Source of the DNA: Nitrospira sp. | GTDB lineage: Bacteria; Nitrospirota; Nitrospiria; Nitrospirales; Nitrospiraceae | Length of the DNA: 52,249 bases | Assembly (NCBI GenBank): GCA_005116895.1 | Contig: SWDO01000014.1 | Coordinates: 344,339-396,587 of the forward strand | Reading direction: 5' to 3' | In this document: in pieces, positions 42,468 through 50,051 of the stretch | Numbering within the stretch: position 1 is the first letter of the stretch | Layout: the number at the start of each line of letters is the position of its first letter | Notes under the pieces: model-generated | What the model saw: the letters and a program-made list of their open reading frames with translations, nothing else | Databases searched by the model: none | What the model was told of the DNA's origin: nothing | Translations under genes and position numbers: made by a program

Positions 42468-42487
42468 TTGTTGGACATGTCCAACAA
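42468..42487. promoter_or_regulatory. 20-bp perfect palindrome, candidate parS site 2
   Basis: TTGTTGGACA plus its reverse complement TGTCCAACAA, identical to the central 20 bases of the site at 41795. It lies 56 bases beyond the end of the radical SAM gene. Confidence 0.6.
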
Positions 42488-42542
42488 ATCGAGTGGTCCT
42501 TTCCGACCACGTAACGCCTCACGGACGTGGCCGTCGCTGATA

Positions 42543-43862
42543 TTAACTTAGCAGGCTAAGTGGTCGTGGATGCCATGACATTCCATCCGTCGGACTCGAG
42601 ATAATCGTCCTGCGACACTGAGGAGTGTACGCTGGGATGTAATGATGGAACCGATCTCCATGCCAGTATTCCTGCCACAAGGGGGTGCCCCGATAGACAC
42701 AAAGCCGATTGAAACCAAACGTATCGAGCGGAAGCCTCGATGCGAAGTCGAAGGTGGCGTTCATATCCTCAATCGTCTCGTCCGGGTTGCCCACCGTGAA
42801 GAATCCGTGCACGATCGTTACCCCGGCCTTCTTCGCGTTCTTAACGGCGGTCGTGACCTGGTCCAGCGTCTGTTCTTTCTTCAAACGATCGAGAATCCTT
42901 TGACTGCCGCTCTCGATGCCGAACATCATGGCCTGGCAATTGGCCTTGGCCATGGCGGGGAAGAGATGTTGGGCCACGGAATCCACACGGCCTTCGATGC
43001 CCCACCGGATCGTGAGCTTCTCGTCCATAATGCCCTTACAAATCGCCTCGATCCGTTTGGGCTGCAGCAAGAAATGATCGTCGACAAACCCGACGGACTT
43101 ATAACCCAGCGCTTCGAGATGCTTCATCTCCGCGACCACATGTTGCGGGCTGCGGGCTCGCCACTTTCCTTCATTGAAGATCGGGATGTCGCAGAAAATG
43201 CAGGGCCATGGGCACCCCCGAGAGGTTTGCATCGTCGTGAACCGGTCCATTGAGAGCACCACCGGCACATCCAGCGGCATGGACTCGACATAGTCGAGCT
43301 TCAGGCTCTCACGATCAGGAAACGGCCACTGATCGAGCTGCCGTTCCATGGCGCGGTTTGGATTTTGGATGACCTGCCCATCCTTCATCCAGGTTAAGCT
43401 TGCGACATCTTGCGGGTTGTCAAAATTTGCCAGCAGATCGAGCAGCAGTTGCTCGCCGTCGCCTCGGCAGACAAAGTCGACTTCAGGACATTGCAACTTC
43501 ACGAGCGGGGCATTCAGGCTGGCGAACACACCGCCGAACGCGAGCTTTACTTTCTGATTGGTCGCACGAATCTCCCGCGCGAGCATCTTGGCGTAGGGAT
43601 AGCTGGTGGTACTCAGAAAACTGAGGCCGACGAGCGCTGGTTGTTCTTGATTGATCCGGTCAATGATGACCTGGTTCGGGGTATCAGGGTTGGCCTGATC
43701 GAACATCACACATTCGTGCCCTGCCTGCTTGATGACGGACGACAGCGACATGATACCGATGGGGGGAAACCCCATCACGCGAACATTGCCGTTGGCAGCA
43801 CGTGTTTTAGCCGGCAGGGCGTAGAACTGTGGATCACGGACGTGGATGAGGAAAACTCGCAG
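42543..43862 (-). CDS. B12-binding-domain radical SAM protein, probable CTG start
   Basis: Radical SAM enzyme with N-terminal cobalamin-binding-like domain (FPPIGIMSLSSVIKQAGHECVM) and the 4Fe-4S motif CPWPCIFC. GIESGSQRILDRLKK and the VDDHFLLQP stretch are further family features. The conventional first start is GTG 43778, but the frame continues upstream with the expected first beta strand (RVFLIHVRDPQFYALP). It ends at a CTG (43862-43860) with a perfect AAGGAG (43873-43868) 5 bases before it. Starting there gives 439 aa. The substrate is unknown; relatives do methyl transfers or hopanoid and cofactor chemistry. Confidence 0.85.
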   Translation of the reverse strand: MRVFLIHVRDPQFYALPAKTRAANGNVRVMGFPPIGIMSLSSVIKQAGHECVMFDQANPDTPNQVIIDRINQEQPALVGLSFLSTTSYPYAKMLAREIRATNQKVKLAFGGVFASLNAPLVKLQCPEVDFVCRGDGEQLLLDLLANFDNPQDVASLTWMKDGQVIQNPNRAMERQLDQWPFPDRESLKLDYVESMPLDVPVVLSMDRFTTMQTSRGCPWPCIFCDIPIFNEGKWRARSPQHVVAEMKHLEALGYKSVGFVDDHFLLQPKRIEAICKGIMDEKLTIRWGIEGRVDSVAQHLFPAMAKANCQAMMFGIESGSQRILDRLKKEQTLDQVTTAVKNAKKAGVTIVHGFFTVGNPDETIEDMNATFDFASRLPLDTFGFNRLCVYRGTPLWQEYWHGDRFHHYIPAYTPQCRRTIISSPTDGMSWHPRPLSLLS

Positions 43863-44021
43863 ACAGACTCCTTGATCTGATCTCGATCACACGCGGAGTG
43901 AATGTTGACGGAGTGAGTGAAAGAACTAGGGAAGCAACCGTGTGGCTGACTCGATATATGCACCGTACCATGCGTACATTTGTGTGTCAACGACGCAGTG
44001 GCCGAGGAGAAGAGGTGGTTG

Positions 44022-44537
44022 CTAGGAGGCTGGCTTCGGCGAACTGCTGCTTTCCGAAAGAGCGCCACGTTTGGTTCGAAAGAATGTTTGGAGGAGTTCA
44101 CGGCTCTCCTGTTCGAGCAAGCCTCCCGTTACCTGTACTCGGTGGTTGAGCCGGCGCTCGGCTGGAATATCAAAGATCGATCCACACGCACCGGCTTTGG
44201 GATCCCAGGCTCCAAACACAAGCCGCGCAATGCGAGATTGCACGATTGCTCCGGCACACATGGGGCAGGGCTCGAGCGTGACATAGAGTGTCGTTTCAGT
44301 GAGTCTCCACGTTCGGAGCTGTTCGGCCGCTTTACGGATCACGACCATCTCCGCGTGGGCCGTGGGATCCTGTGAAATCTCTCGGTAGTTGTGCCCAGCT
44401 GCGATCACTTCGTGGTTGTGTACGAGGACTGCGCCGATGGGGACTTCCCCTGCCTGCGGGGCGAGAGCTGCCTGCTGGAGCGCCAGCTCCATGTAGTAAG
44501 AATCGTCCGGTTCTGGCGGCAGCAAGGGTGATGTCAT
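44022..44537 (-). CDS. tadA: tRNA-specific adenosine deaminase
   Basis: Zinc deaminase that makes inosine at the wobble position of tRNA-Arg. About 171 aa from ATG 44537 (an upstream ATG at 44570 adds 11 residues; neither has a clear ribosome-binding site). THAEMVVIRKAAE has the His ligand and catalytic Glu, and EPCPMCAGAIVQSRIARLVF the two Cys ligands. GAWDPKAGACGS is typical of TadA. The C-terminus ends in a Ser/Pro tail. Confidence 0.93.
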   Translation of the reverse strand: MTSPLLPPEPDDSYYMELALQQAALAPQAGEVPIGAVLVHNHEVIAAGHNYREISQDPTAHAEMVVIRKAAEQLRTWRLTETTLYVTLEPCPMCAGAIVQSRIARLVFGAWDPKAGACGSIFDIPAERRLNHRVQVTGGLLEQESRELLQTFFRTKRGALSESSSSPKPAS

Positions 44538-44646
44538 GGAGTACTTGGTGGTCACGGTGCATGCTAGCATAGGGGCTGGAGAGAGGGACAGGAGTGAGGA
44601 AAATTGACGAGCTGGCGATGACCCGTAGTATGATGACCCGTAGTAT

Positions 44647-45300
44647 TTAGGGCATGGGTGTCGTTCTGATACGTGGTTGAGGCAGTTGGGCTTTTATCTC
44701 TTCCAGCTCGACTTCTCGCTGAAACAACTGATCTCGTACCTCTGCCAGTTCAGCCATGCGACGCTGCAGTTCTTCTTGGGTTTGGGCGAGTAGTTTCGCT
44801 CGTTCACTGAGCTGTTGTTGGAGCGTCGCCAGCTGAGAACCTGTTTCCTCCGCTTGCAACTGCAGCTGAGCTAACTTCTCCATGTCTTCGGTCAGGTGAG
44901 TAGAGGAGTTCCATCCAAAAAACACTAGGATAATCAGGACCACCACGATGACCGTTCCCAATGCCCACCCGAATGATGTGGCCGGTGGGGATGACGGTGG
45001 GAAGAGATGATTCATCCATTCACCCGGCTGAAGGCTTGGTTGAGCGGGTGATTGGGGTTCTGACTCAGTGGCAGGGGGCGACTCACGGGACGCCAGAATC
45101 TTGCCTTTTAAAGCTCGGGGAGGAGGCATGATGGCGAGTCCGAACGGTAACGTCACCGCCACCGACTGATACTCCTTCAGCGTCGCGTGACAGGAGCTGC
45201 ATCCTGAAAGCAGATGGGCCTCCAATGCCCGCCGCTCAACCCGCTCGAGCGCTCCGGCGGCGTATACGGGGACAGCGGCTTCTAACAGGTCATGTGTCAT
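44647..45300 (-). CDS. Anti-sigma factor-like membrane protein
   Basis: 217 aa. The N-terminus has a zinc-finger-like HLLSGCSSCHATL (H-x4-C-x2-C) as in anti-sigma domains, then a Pro/Ser linker and a single TM helix (ALGTVIVVVLIILVFFGW). The periplasmic part is a coiled coil of about 90 residues rich in Gln and Glu. Its start overlaps the sigma factor stop (ATGA), the usual pairing, so it probably holds that sigma factor until an envelope signal arrives. Confidence 0.78.
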   Translation of the reverse strand: MTHDLLEAAVPVYAAGALERVERRALEAHLLSGCSSCHATLKEYQSVAVTLPFGLAIMPPPRALKGKILASRESPPATESEPQSPAQPSLQPGEWMNHLFPPSSPPATSFGWALGTVIVVVLIILVFFGWNSSTHLTEDMEKLAQLQLQAEETGSQLATLQQQLSERAKLLAQTQEELQRRMAELAEVRDQLFQREVELEEIKAQLPQPRIRTTPMP

Positions 45301-45902
45301 ACCGCTTCAGCCTGTGCCCAATATGAGTGCAATGCCTCGCGGAGGTGCGCCATGCCGAGCACGATGGAGGTCTTGACCTCCTCCACCGGCTGATTGAGCC
45401 GCGCCGCGATCTCTGTATCGGGTAGGCCCTCATAGTAGGCCAGCTCAACCGCTTGTTGTTGTCTCTGCGGCAAGGTCGCCCATGCCTCTCTGATCAGGTG
45501 TCGTAATGCTTGGTCGGTCTGTGAATCAAACGGATCACTCTGGCGGTCGTCGAATGGGCTCGTCCGGGCATCGTCGATGGACGGGCTGATGTGGCAGGGA
45601 GTACGAGGGCCGCGTGTCCGCAATCGGTCGATAGCCCGGGTGCGTGTCAGTGTAATGAGCCAGGCAATGGGGGTGCCTCGACCGACATCATAGCGAACGA
45701 CCTTTCTCCAGACGTCGAGGTAGATCTCCTGGAGCACGTCCGCAGCTTCTTCGCGGTTGCCGAGGATACGCAATGCCAGACTGAATAAGACGGTGCTGGA
45801 TTGATCGTAGAGTTGGCTCAGAGCATGGTGCTCGCCTTTAGCGGCTCGGGCCACGAGTTTTGGATCAATCGTCGAGGCGGCGAACTGAGAAGCTGTGTCC
45901 AT
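45297..45902 (-). CDS. ECF-type RNA polymerase sigma factor
   Basis: Sigma-70 family group 4 factor of about 201 aa from ATG 45902. Region 2 is SLALRILGNREEAADVLQEIYLDVWRK-like (for example EEAADVLQEIYLDVW), and region 4 includes LPQRQQQAVELAYYEGLPD and an HTH (DTEIAARLNQPVEEVKTSI). A GTG at 45950 gives 16 more residues, but TATAGT at 45956-45951 lies directly before it, which would leave no leader. Resembles SigK/ECF19-like factors with zinc-finger anti-sigma partners. Target genes are unknown. Confidence 0.85.
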   Translation of the reverse strand: MDTASQFAASTIDPKLVARAAKGEHHALSQLYDQSSTVLFSLALRILGNREEAADVLQEIYLDVWRKVVRYDVGRGTPIAWLITLTRTRAIDRLRTRGPRTPCHISPSIDDARTSPFDDRQSDPFDSQTDQALRHLIREAWATLPQRQQQAVELAYYEGLPDTEIAARLNQPVEEVKTSIVLGMAHLREALHSYWAQAEAV

Positions 45903-46030
45903 AGAACGTGGCTTGAGGAGATCTGAGTGATGATCCGTTAACCGGTCCACACTATAGCACCCTCGATTTGCTCTACGAAGAAATCGCGCAAAACAATGCA
46001 GAGGTCGCTCGACGACTGAAAACAGAAATA

Positions 46031-46876
46031 CTATTGCTTTCCGTGTGTGAGTGAGCGCTGGGTGGTATGAAGTGGAGTGTGGGTTGGCGAGAGTAAGTCA
46101 ACCGATTCAGAGAGGACTGCTGTGGTGAGACGTTGGAGCAGCGGTCGCATGGATATGTGCCATGGATTGAGCGTGCAGGTGCCCAGATAGAGAGGTCCCG
46201 CACGGACGATCAACATGATATCGGCGCTCTTCACAGACGACACATATTGCCGACAATACGCAAGTCGATCGAGACGAATCTGTTGTCGCGCCACATACCC
46301 TTCGAGAGCATGGAGTGGTGCTCGCTCCATCATCTCAATGGTCATGCACGCGCGCAGGATGTGGCGAACAATGCGCTCGATGCCCGGCACGCTCGCGAGC
46401 AAATTCACGAGCCGCAGGGCCAGTGATCTTCCCGGTCCTAATCCCCATGTGGATGCTCGAACCTGTAGGGAATTGCTCGTCGGTCCGCTCTGTGGGCCTA
46501 TATAGGGGCAAAGTGCCATACGCTGCTTATTGCGCAAGAGATACTGCACTCGACCGAGGGCCTGTTGGATATCCACTTCTTCAAGGGAGCCGAGCGTCGC
46601 ATCCCCTCGCAGGAAAAGCCGATGGTTTTCGATCCGGTGAATTCGATGGCAGATAAACTGGTGATCCTTTCGGTACACGACGACATCGCCGACCCTAAGA
46701 TTATCCGCTTGCTCAATCTCGAGCTCATCGCCTATCTGAAGCGTTGGGGTCATGCTCTCGGAACTCACGAGAGGCGTAATAACTTTCCATAGCGCCGACA
46801 CGTGAACTGACTTAGGGAGTTCATTGACCGAGAAGCGTGTTGAGGCGGTCGATGGGCTGAGGAGTCGAACGATCAT
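46031..46876 (-). CDS. S26/S24-like signal-peptidase-type protease, no membrane segment
   Basis: 281 aa from ATG 46876, which overlaps the NTase stop (ATGA). A longer open frame upstream is a shadow. The SPase box is SSESMTPTLQIGDEL with likely nucleophile Ser41, followed by VGDVVVYRKDHQFICHRIHRI with His77, then LFLRGDATLGS. The Ser-His pairing with this spacing resembles SipW/Sec11-type peptidases rather than the Ser-Lys LepB type. No N-terminal TM helix is seen, so it may act in the cytoplasm as the leader protease of this RiPP locus. C-terminal function after about residue 140 is unclear. Confidence 0.7.
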   Translation of the reverse strand: MIVRLLSPSTASTRFSVNELPKSVHVSALWKVITPLVSSESMTPTLQIGDELEIEQADNLRVGDVVVYRKDHQFICHRIHRIENHRLFLRGDATLGSLEEVDIQQALGRVQYLLRNKQRMALCPYIGPQSGPTSNSLQVRASTWGLGPGRSLALRLVNLLASVPGIERIVRHILRACMTIEMMERAPLHALEGYVARQQIRLDRLAYCRQYVSSVKSADIMLIVRAGPLYLGTCTLNPWHISMRPLLQRLTTAVLSESVDLLSPTHTPLHTTQRSLTHGKQ

Positions 46877-47832
46877 AGGCGGGGCCTCGATGGTCGTATC
46901 AGTCGCCTGAGTACTCGCCCACTCAGGAGCAGTACGGCTTCTGTCAGATGATACCAGCGCGATAATCTCATTCTCCCTGGTATGGTCTGTCCCACCAAAC
47001 CGTAACGGTAGGACAGAAACGTTGTGGAGGGATAGAGGCGTTGTTTCAACCAAGTCAATTTCTTCGTGCCCGGTTGTGTCAGGAACAACAGAAGATGGCC
47101 TACTTCTGGAAGCGGGTCTGGAGTCACCAGCTTTCTCAGAAGCCAAGCTAGCATCAGCTCTCTCAGGTTCACCGGAGCCAACGAGGCCAGGACGGTATCA
47201 GGAATGGCGACTATGGGGACGGTTTTCCGCACATGATGCAAGCCATGATACAGGGGCACCTGCAGTAGGGCCTGTTTGGTTCGTGTAACGACCCTAGACC
47301 ATGCAGGCGATTCTTTTTCGATCAGCAGTTTCATGTCCTGGACGAATGCCGCAGATAGCGCACCTCGGTGAACCACAGCATAGGCTGTGAGATAGATCAC
47401 CAGATCGGCTGTATCGAGGCACGAAATCGTGGTGCTGCCGACATGTCGTGTGGGCGCCCGCTTCCAGAGCTCGTCCAGGTTTTGCTCATCGAGATACCAG
47501 ATGGTCGTGATCAGGTCGAGGGCAAGGCCTCGCTCGCAGGACGCATAGGATGGATTGCCGTCGATTTGCTGAGTGAAGCCGAGGGAACCAAGCAGACGAT
47601 CGATGGTGGGTACATCCGATTCACGAACCAACAAGTCCACGTCCGAAATGGGTCGCGCTCCCTGTACACCATAGAGGCGTGAAATGACATCTGCCCCCTT
47701 CAGCACAACGAAGGCGATCCCATGTTGATGGAACAGGTGTGCAATCAGCGCGAATTCATCAAGGATCGCTCGGTTCCTGACACCTACTCGAGTATAGGCC
47801 TCAAGCAGGTCGTCGAGGGTTGAGGAGGGCAT
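46873..47832 (-). CDS. Nucleotidyltransferase (NTP_transf_5-like) of the RiPP locus
   Basis: 319 aa with the family core FVVLKGADVISRLYG and RPISDVDLLV (catalytic DxD with upstream Lys-Gly). Related proteins appear in lasso-peptide and other RiPP clusters, often beside HprK-like kinases, with roles that are not settled. The gene overlaps the preceding radical SAM gene by 32 bases and the following peptidase by 4. The rest of the protein is helical with basic residues. Substrate unknown; peptide nucleotidylation is a hypothesis. Confidence 0.8.
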   Translation of the reverse strand: MPSSTLDDLLEAYTRVGVRNRAILDEFALIAHLFHQHGIAFVVLKGADVISRLYGVQGARPISDVDLLVRESDVPTIDRLLGSLGFTQQIDGNPSYASCERGLALDLITTIWYLDEQNLDELWKRAPTRHVGSTTISCLDTADLVIYLTAYAVVHRGALSAAFVQDMKLLIEKESPAWSRVVTRTKQALLQVPLYHGLHHVRKTVPIVAIPDTVLASLAPVNLRELMLAWLLRKLVTPDPLPEVGHLLLFLTQPGTKKLTWLKQRLYPSTTFLSYRYGLVGQTIPGRMRLSRWYHLTEAVLLLSGRVLRRLIRPSRPRL

Positions 47833-48859
47833 GGGTACGCTGCTCCAGTTTCGCCCATTCCTGATAGTGGGGCAGGCAGACGCTCATGTCGCCGGTTTCC
47901 AGCCACGCGTCGTTTCGTCCCTGCCGACAGTAGGACCTGACATCACAGGTCGGACATTCATACCGATGGTTCGGGTGCGCCTCATCGACGGTTCGCTTCA
48001 GAACATCCCAGCCGTCGCGCACCGTACCAGTCTTGAGATCGTACCGAGGGATCGGAAAGGCCGTGCACAGATTCATTTCGCCGTACGGGGTAATGGCAAA
48101 TCGCGTGTGGCCACAGGCGCATTCGATGAATTCGCCGGCAGCCAGGCAGGGTTCTTCGACCGGCGCTGATCCCCACTGAGGGAGCATGTCTTGATCAATA
48201 CGGATCTTCGTTTCAGCGGAAAGCCGGTATTGGAGTGGAGCGAGGTCTCCGGTTACGGTCGGCGTGAGATCAAACGAATACTGGAACTTGCATTTCAATT
48301 CTTCGGCAATGGATCGGCAAAGGTGAATCTCCTCATAATTGATGGAGGTGACTGGCATGCGCACGACGATTGGGATCGTGCTTGAGGCCAGAAGAGCGAG
48401 TCCACGACGAAACGTGGCATACGATCCCGCCACGGCCGTCATCCGTTCATATGTGGCGGCTGTTGCGCCATAAATAGACACGCAGGTTTGTTCGACGCCG
48501 ACGTCATAGAGCAGGTGCACGAACTCGGTTGTGACCCGAGTGGCATTGGTGAGTATTCGAATCACAAGCCCTAGCCGTCGGGTGTGGCGAAAAATCTTCT
48601 GAAGGTCCGGGCGAGTGCCAAGCTCGCCGCCGGTAAACGTCACGGTGAGTACCCCGAGTTCAACCAGTTGATCAAGGATTGTTTGGATCTCTCGGGTGGT
48701 GAGTTCCTGCGGCAGGGCGCGATGGGTCGGGTTAAAACAATGGACACAGCGCAGATTGCAGCCGTAGGTGAGTTCGAAGGTCACGCTGTCCGGATGGCGT
48801 CGCTGTCGCGCCTTCCATGATAACTCGGCCAAGAATGTGTCGGAGTCGAGCTGTTTCAT
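47801..48859 (-). CDS. Radical SAM/SPASM peptide-modifying enzyme, third of three
   Basis: 352 aa from ATG 48859, which sits in the kinase stop (ATGA). TYGCNLRCVHCFNP carries the SAM-cluster CxxxCxxC, FTGGELGTRPDL the GGE motif. C-terminal Cys (CLAAGEFIECACGHTRF, CTAFPIPRYD, YECPTCDVRSYC) form SPASM-type auxiliary cluster sites. Such enzymes install thioether, C-C or epimer changes in RiPP precursors. It is downstream of the precursor and kinase. Confidence 0.87.
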   Translation of the reverse strand: MKQLDSDTFLAELSWKARQRRHPDSVTFELTYGCNLRCVHCFNPTHRALPQELTTREIQTILDQLVELGVLTVTFTGGELGTRPDLQKIFRHTRRLGLVIRILTNATRVTTEFVHLLYDVGVEQTCVSIYGATAATYERMTAVAGSYATFRRGLALLASSTIPIVVRMPVTSINYEEIHLCRSIAEELKCKFQYSFDLTPTVTGDLAPLQYRLSAETKIRIDQDMLPQWGSAPVEEPCLAAGEFIECACGHTRFAITPYGEMNLCTAFPIPRYDLKTGTVRDGWDVLKRTVDEAHPNHRYECPTCDVRSYCRQGRNDAWLETGDMSVCLPHYQEWAKLEQRTHALLNPRRPA

Positions 48860-49761
48860 GTGACGGCCGTGTGAAGCTCCGATGAGCAACTAAACAAGAA
48901 ATCAACGATGTCGAGCCGGTTCAGAAAAGCCAGGCTTCGGCAGGGCATCGCCGTGATCAATGAGGTCAGTACTTCCAGCGTGGTCTCGACGCCGGAGCGA
49001 TCCCAGTGGGGAAGAAACGCTTGCTGGAGTATCCGGGTTACCACTGTGGACGGTTTCAGTGTCTCGATCTGGTGGTGCTCCTGCCCATGCTGAATACAAT
49101 ACAGCGCAGTCATCGGTGCCGATGCGTTTGCGGCATACTGTCCTGATCCAACCCACGGCGTGCCAAACAGGACAAAACCGTTGTCCCGCATCCGCACGAT
49201 AACCCGCTCATCGCTCAGGACGGTGGCGCCTCGGTCGGCGAACAGTTCCGCAATGGTTGATTTGCCAGCCCCTGAAGGGCCGGTGAACACATAGCCCTGT
49301 TCACAAAAAGACAGACCCGATGCATGCAAGAGAATTCCTCCTTCACGAGCGAGGCGTGACAAAAAACAGACTTCAATGAGTGGATTAAAGAGCTGCATGG
49401 GACTCCATCCGATCTGTCCATCTGCTAGATCGGGGAGAATCCATGCCCGGACTGCACGGTAGTCATCTGAAATACAGGCCCGCACCCGTGGTTGCAGAAT
49501 TTTGGGGTCGAGGGATTCGAACAGCAGTCCAGTCTTCGATTCGAAGAGCTTCCAACAGCCATGCGACGAATCGAATCGAAGCTCTCCTGCCGGAAGATCG
49601 GGGAGCGGGGAGACAACCGTCACGTCGACCCGAATATCCGGGGACGGAATCGAAGAGGCGAGAAACCTATCGAATGGCCGAAGCGGCCAGGTGAGGCAGG
49701 GATGATTGTCCGGTTCGTGAACATGCACGGTGTAGCCGCCGATTTGAACAGTCAGATCCAT
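48856..49761 (-). CDS. HprK-like kinase of the RiPP locus
   Basis: 301 aa from ATG 49761. AGGAG is 5 bases before it and it begins 8 bases after the precursor stop; a longer frame to 49875 is not needed. The C-terminal half has the P-loop VFTGPSGAGKSTIAELF and VLSDERVIV, typical of HPr-kinase-related proteins that lie in lasso and similar RiPP clusters. In at least one such cluster (paeninodin) the enzyme phosphorylates the precursor. LLHASGLSF upstream of the P-loop is part of the family fold. Peptide phosphorylation here is inference. Confidence 0.82.
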   Translation of the reverse strand: MDLTVQIGGYTVHVHEPDNHPCLTWPLRPFDRFLASSIPSPDIRVDVTVVSPLPDLPAGELRFDSSHGCWKLFESKTGLLFESLDPKILQPRVRACISDDYRAVRAWILPDLADGQIGWSPMQLFNPLIEVCFLSRLAREGGILLHASGLSFCEQGYVFTGPSGAGKSTIAELFADRGATVLSDERVIVRMRDNGFVLFGTPWVGSGQYAANASAPMTALYCIQHGQEHHQIETLKPSTVVTRILQQAFLPHWDRSGVETTLEVLTSLITAMPCRSLAFLNRLDIVDFLFSCSSELHTAVT

Positions 49762-49769
49762 CTCATCTC

Positions 49770-50015
49770 CTACGATGCGCGAGGACCGGAATCGTGGCAT
49801 GTGCGTCCCATATAGGTGGCCGGCAGCACCGAGCGCTTGCAGCCAGTGGGGCTTGCCCCAGGATAGTTGCTGCATCCGGTTGGAGGCCGACAGCCCACCA
49901 TACCTCCCGCGGATGTGGCCATCGTGGCTAGACTGCAGGTGGCCAAAATGGCTTGCTCTTGGTCGAGCACGACTTCGTAGAGTTGTGGTGGGGTATAGGG
50001 TTTCTTGCCATTCAT
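49770..50015 (-). CDS. RiPP precursor peptide
   Basis: 81 aa. AGGAGG lies 9 bases before the ATG. The first 25 residues (MNGKKPYTPPQLYEVVLDQE then QAILATC) look like a leader: charged, with a Pro-rich turn and an EQAILxxCS end. The rest is Gly/Ser/Thr/Pro-rich with Cys at 27, 42, 48, 59 and 73 and no hydrophobic core or signal peptide. It is set between a radical SAM gene and the kinase. The leader pattern resembles peptides associated with PqqD and radical SAM systems such as the geopeptide type. The mature product is unknown. Confidence 0.8.
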   Translation of the reverse strand: MNGKKPYTPPQLYEVVLDQEQAILATCSLATMATSAGGMVGCRPPTGCSNYPGASPTGCKRSVLPATYMGRTCHDSGPRAS

Positions 50016-50051
50016 ATCGGGATTCCTCCTGAAGAAAGAGCGGGTCTATGT

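Larger units (their letters stand above)
41674..42542. other. Noncoding region holding candidate partition sites
   Basis: Nearly 900 bases between parB and the convergent radical SAM gene. Small frames occur (for example 42317-42514) but lack ribosome-binding sites and recognisable domains. It contains two copies of a long palindrome described separately, a 12-base palindrome ATCATTAATGAT (42293-42304) and the stem CTCGCT-TC-AGCGAG near 42249. The character is that of a centromere-like or remnant region. Confidence 0.55.

Noticed and set aside
42317..42514. 65-aa plus-strand frame in the parS region
   Set aside because: No ribosome-binding site or recognisable domain, and it runs through the second palindrome.
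43410..43880. 156-aa plus-strand frame opposite the B12-binding radical SAM gene
   Set aside because: Antisense to a protein with intact motifs; no features of its own.
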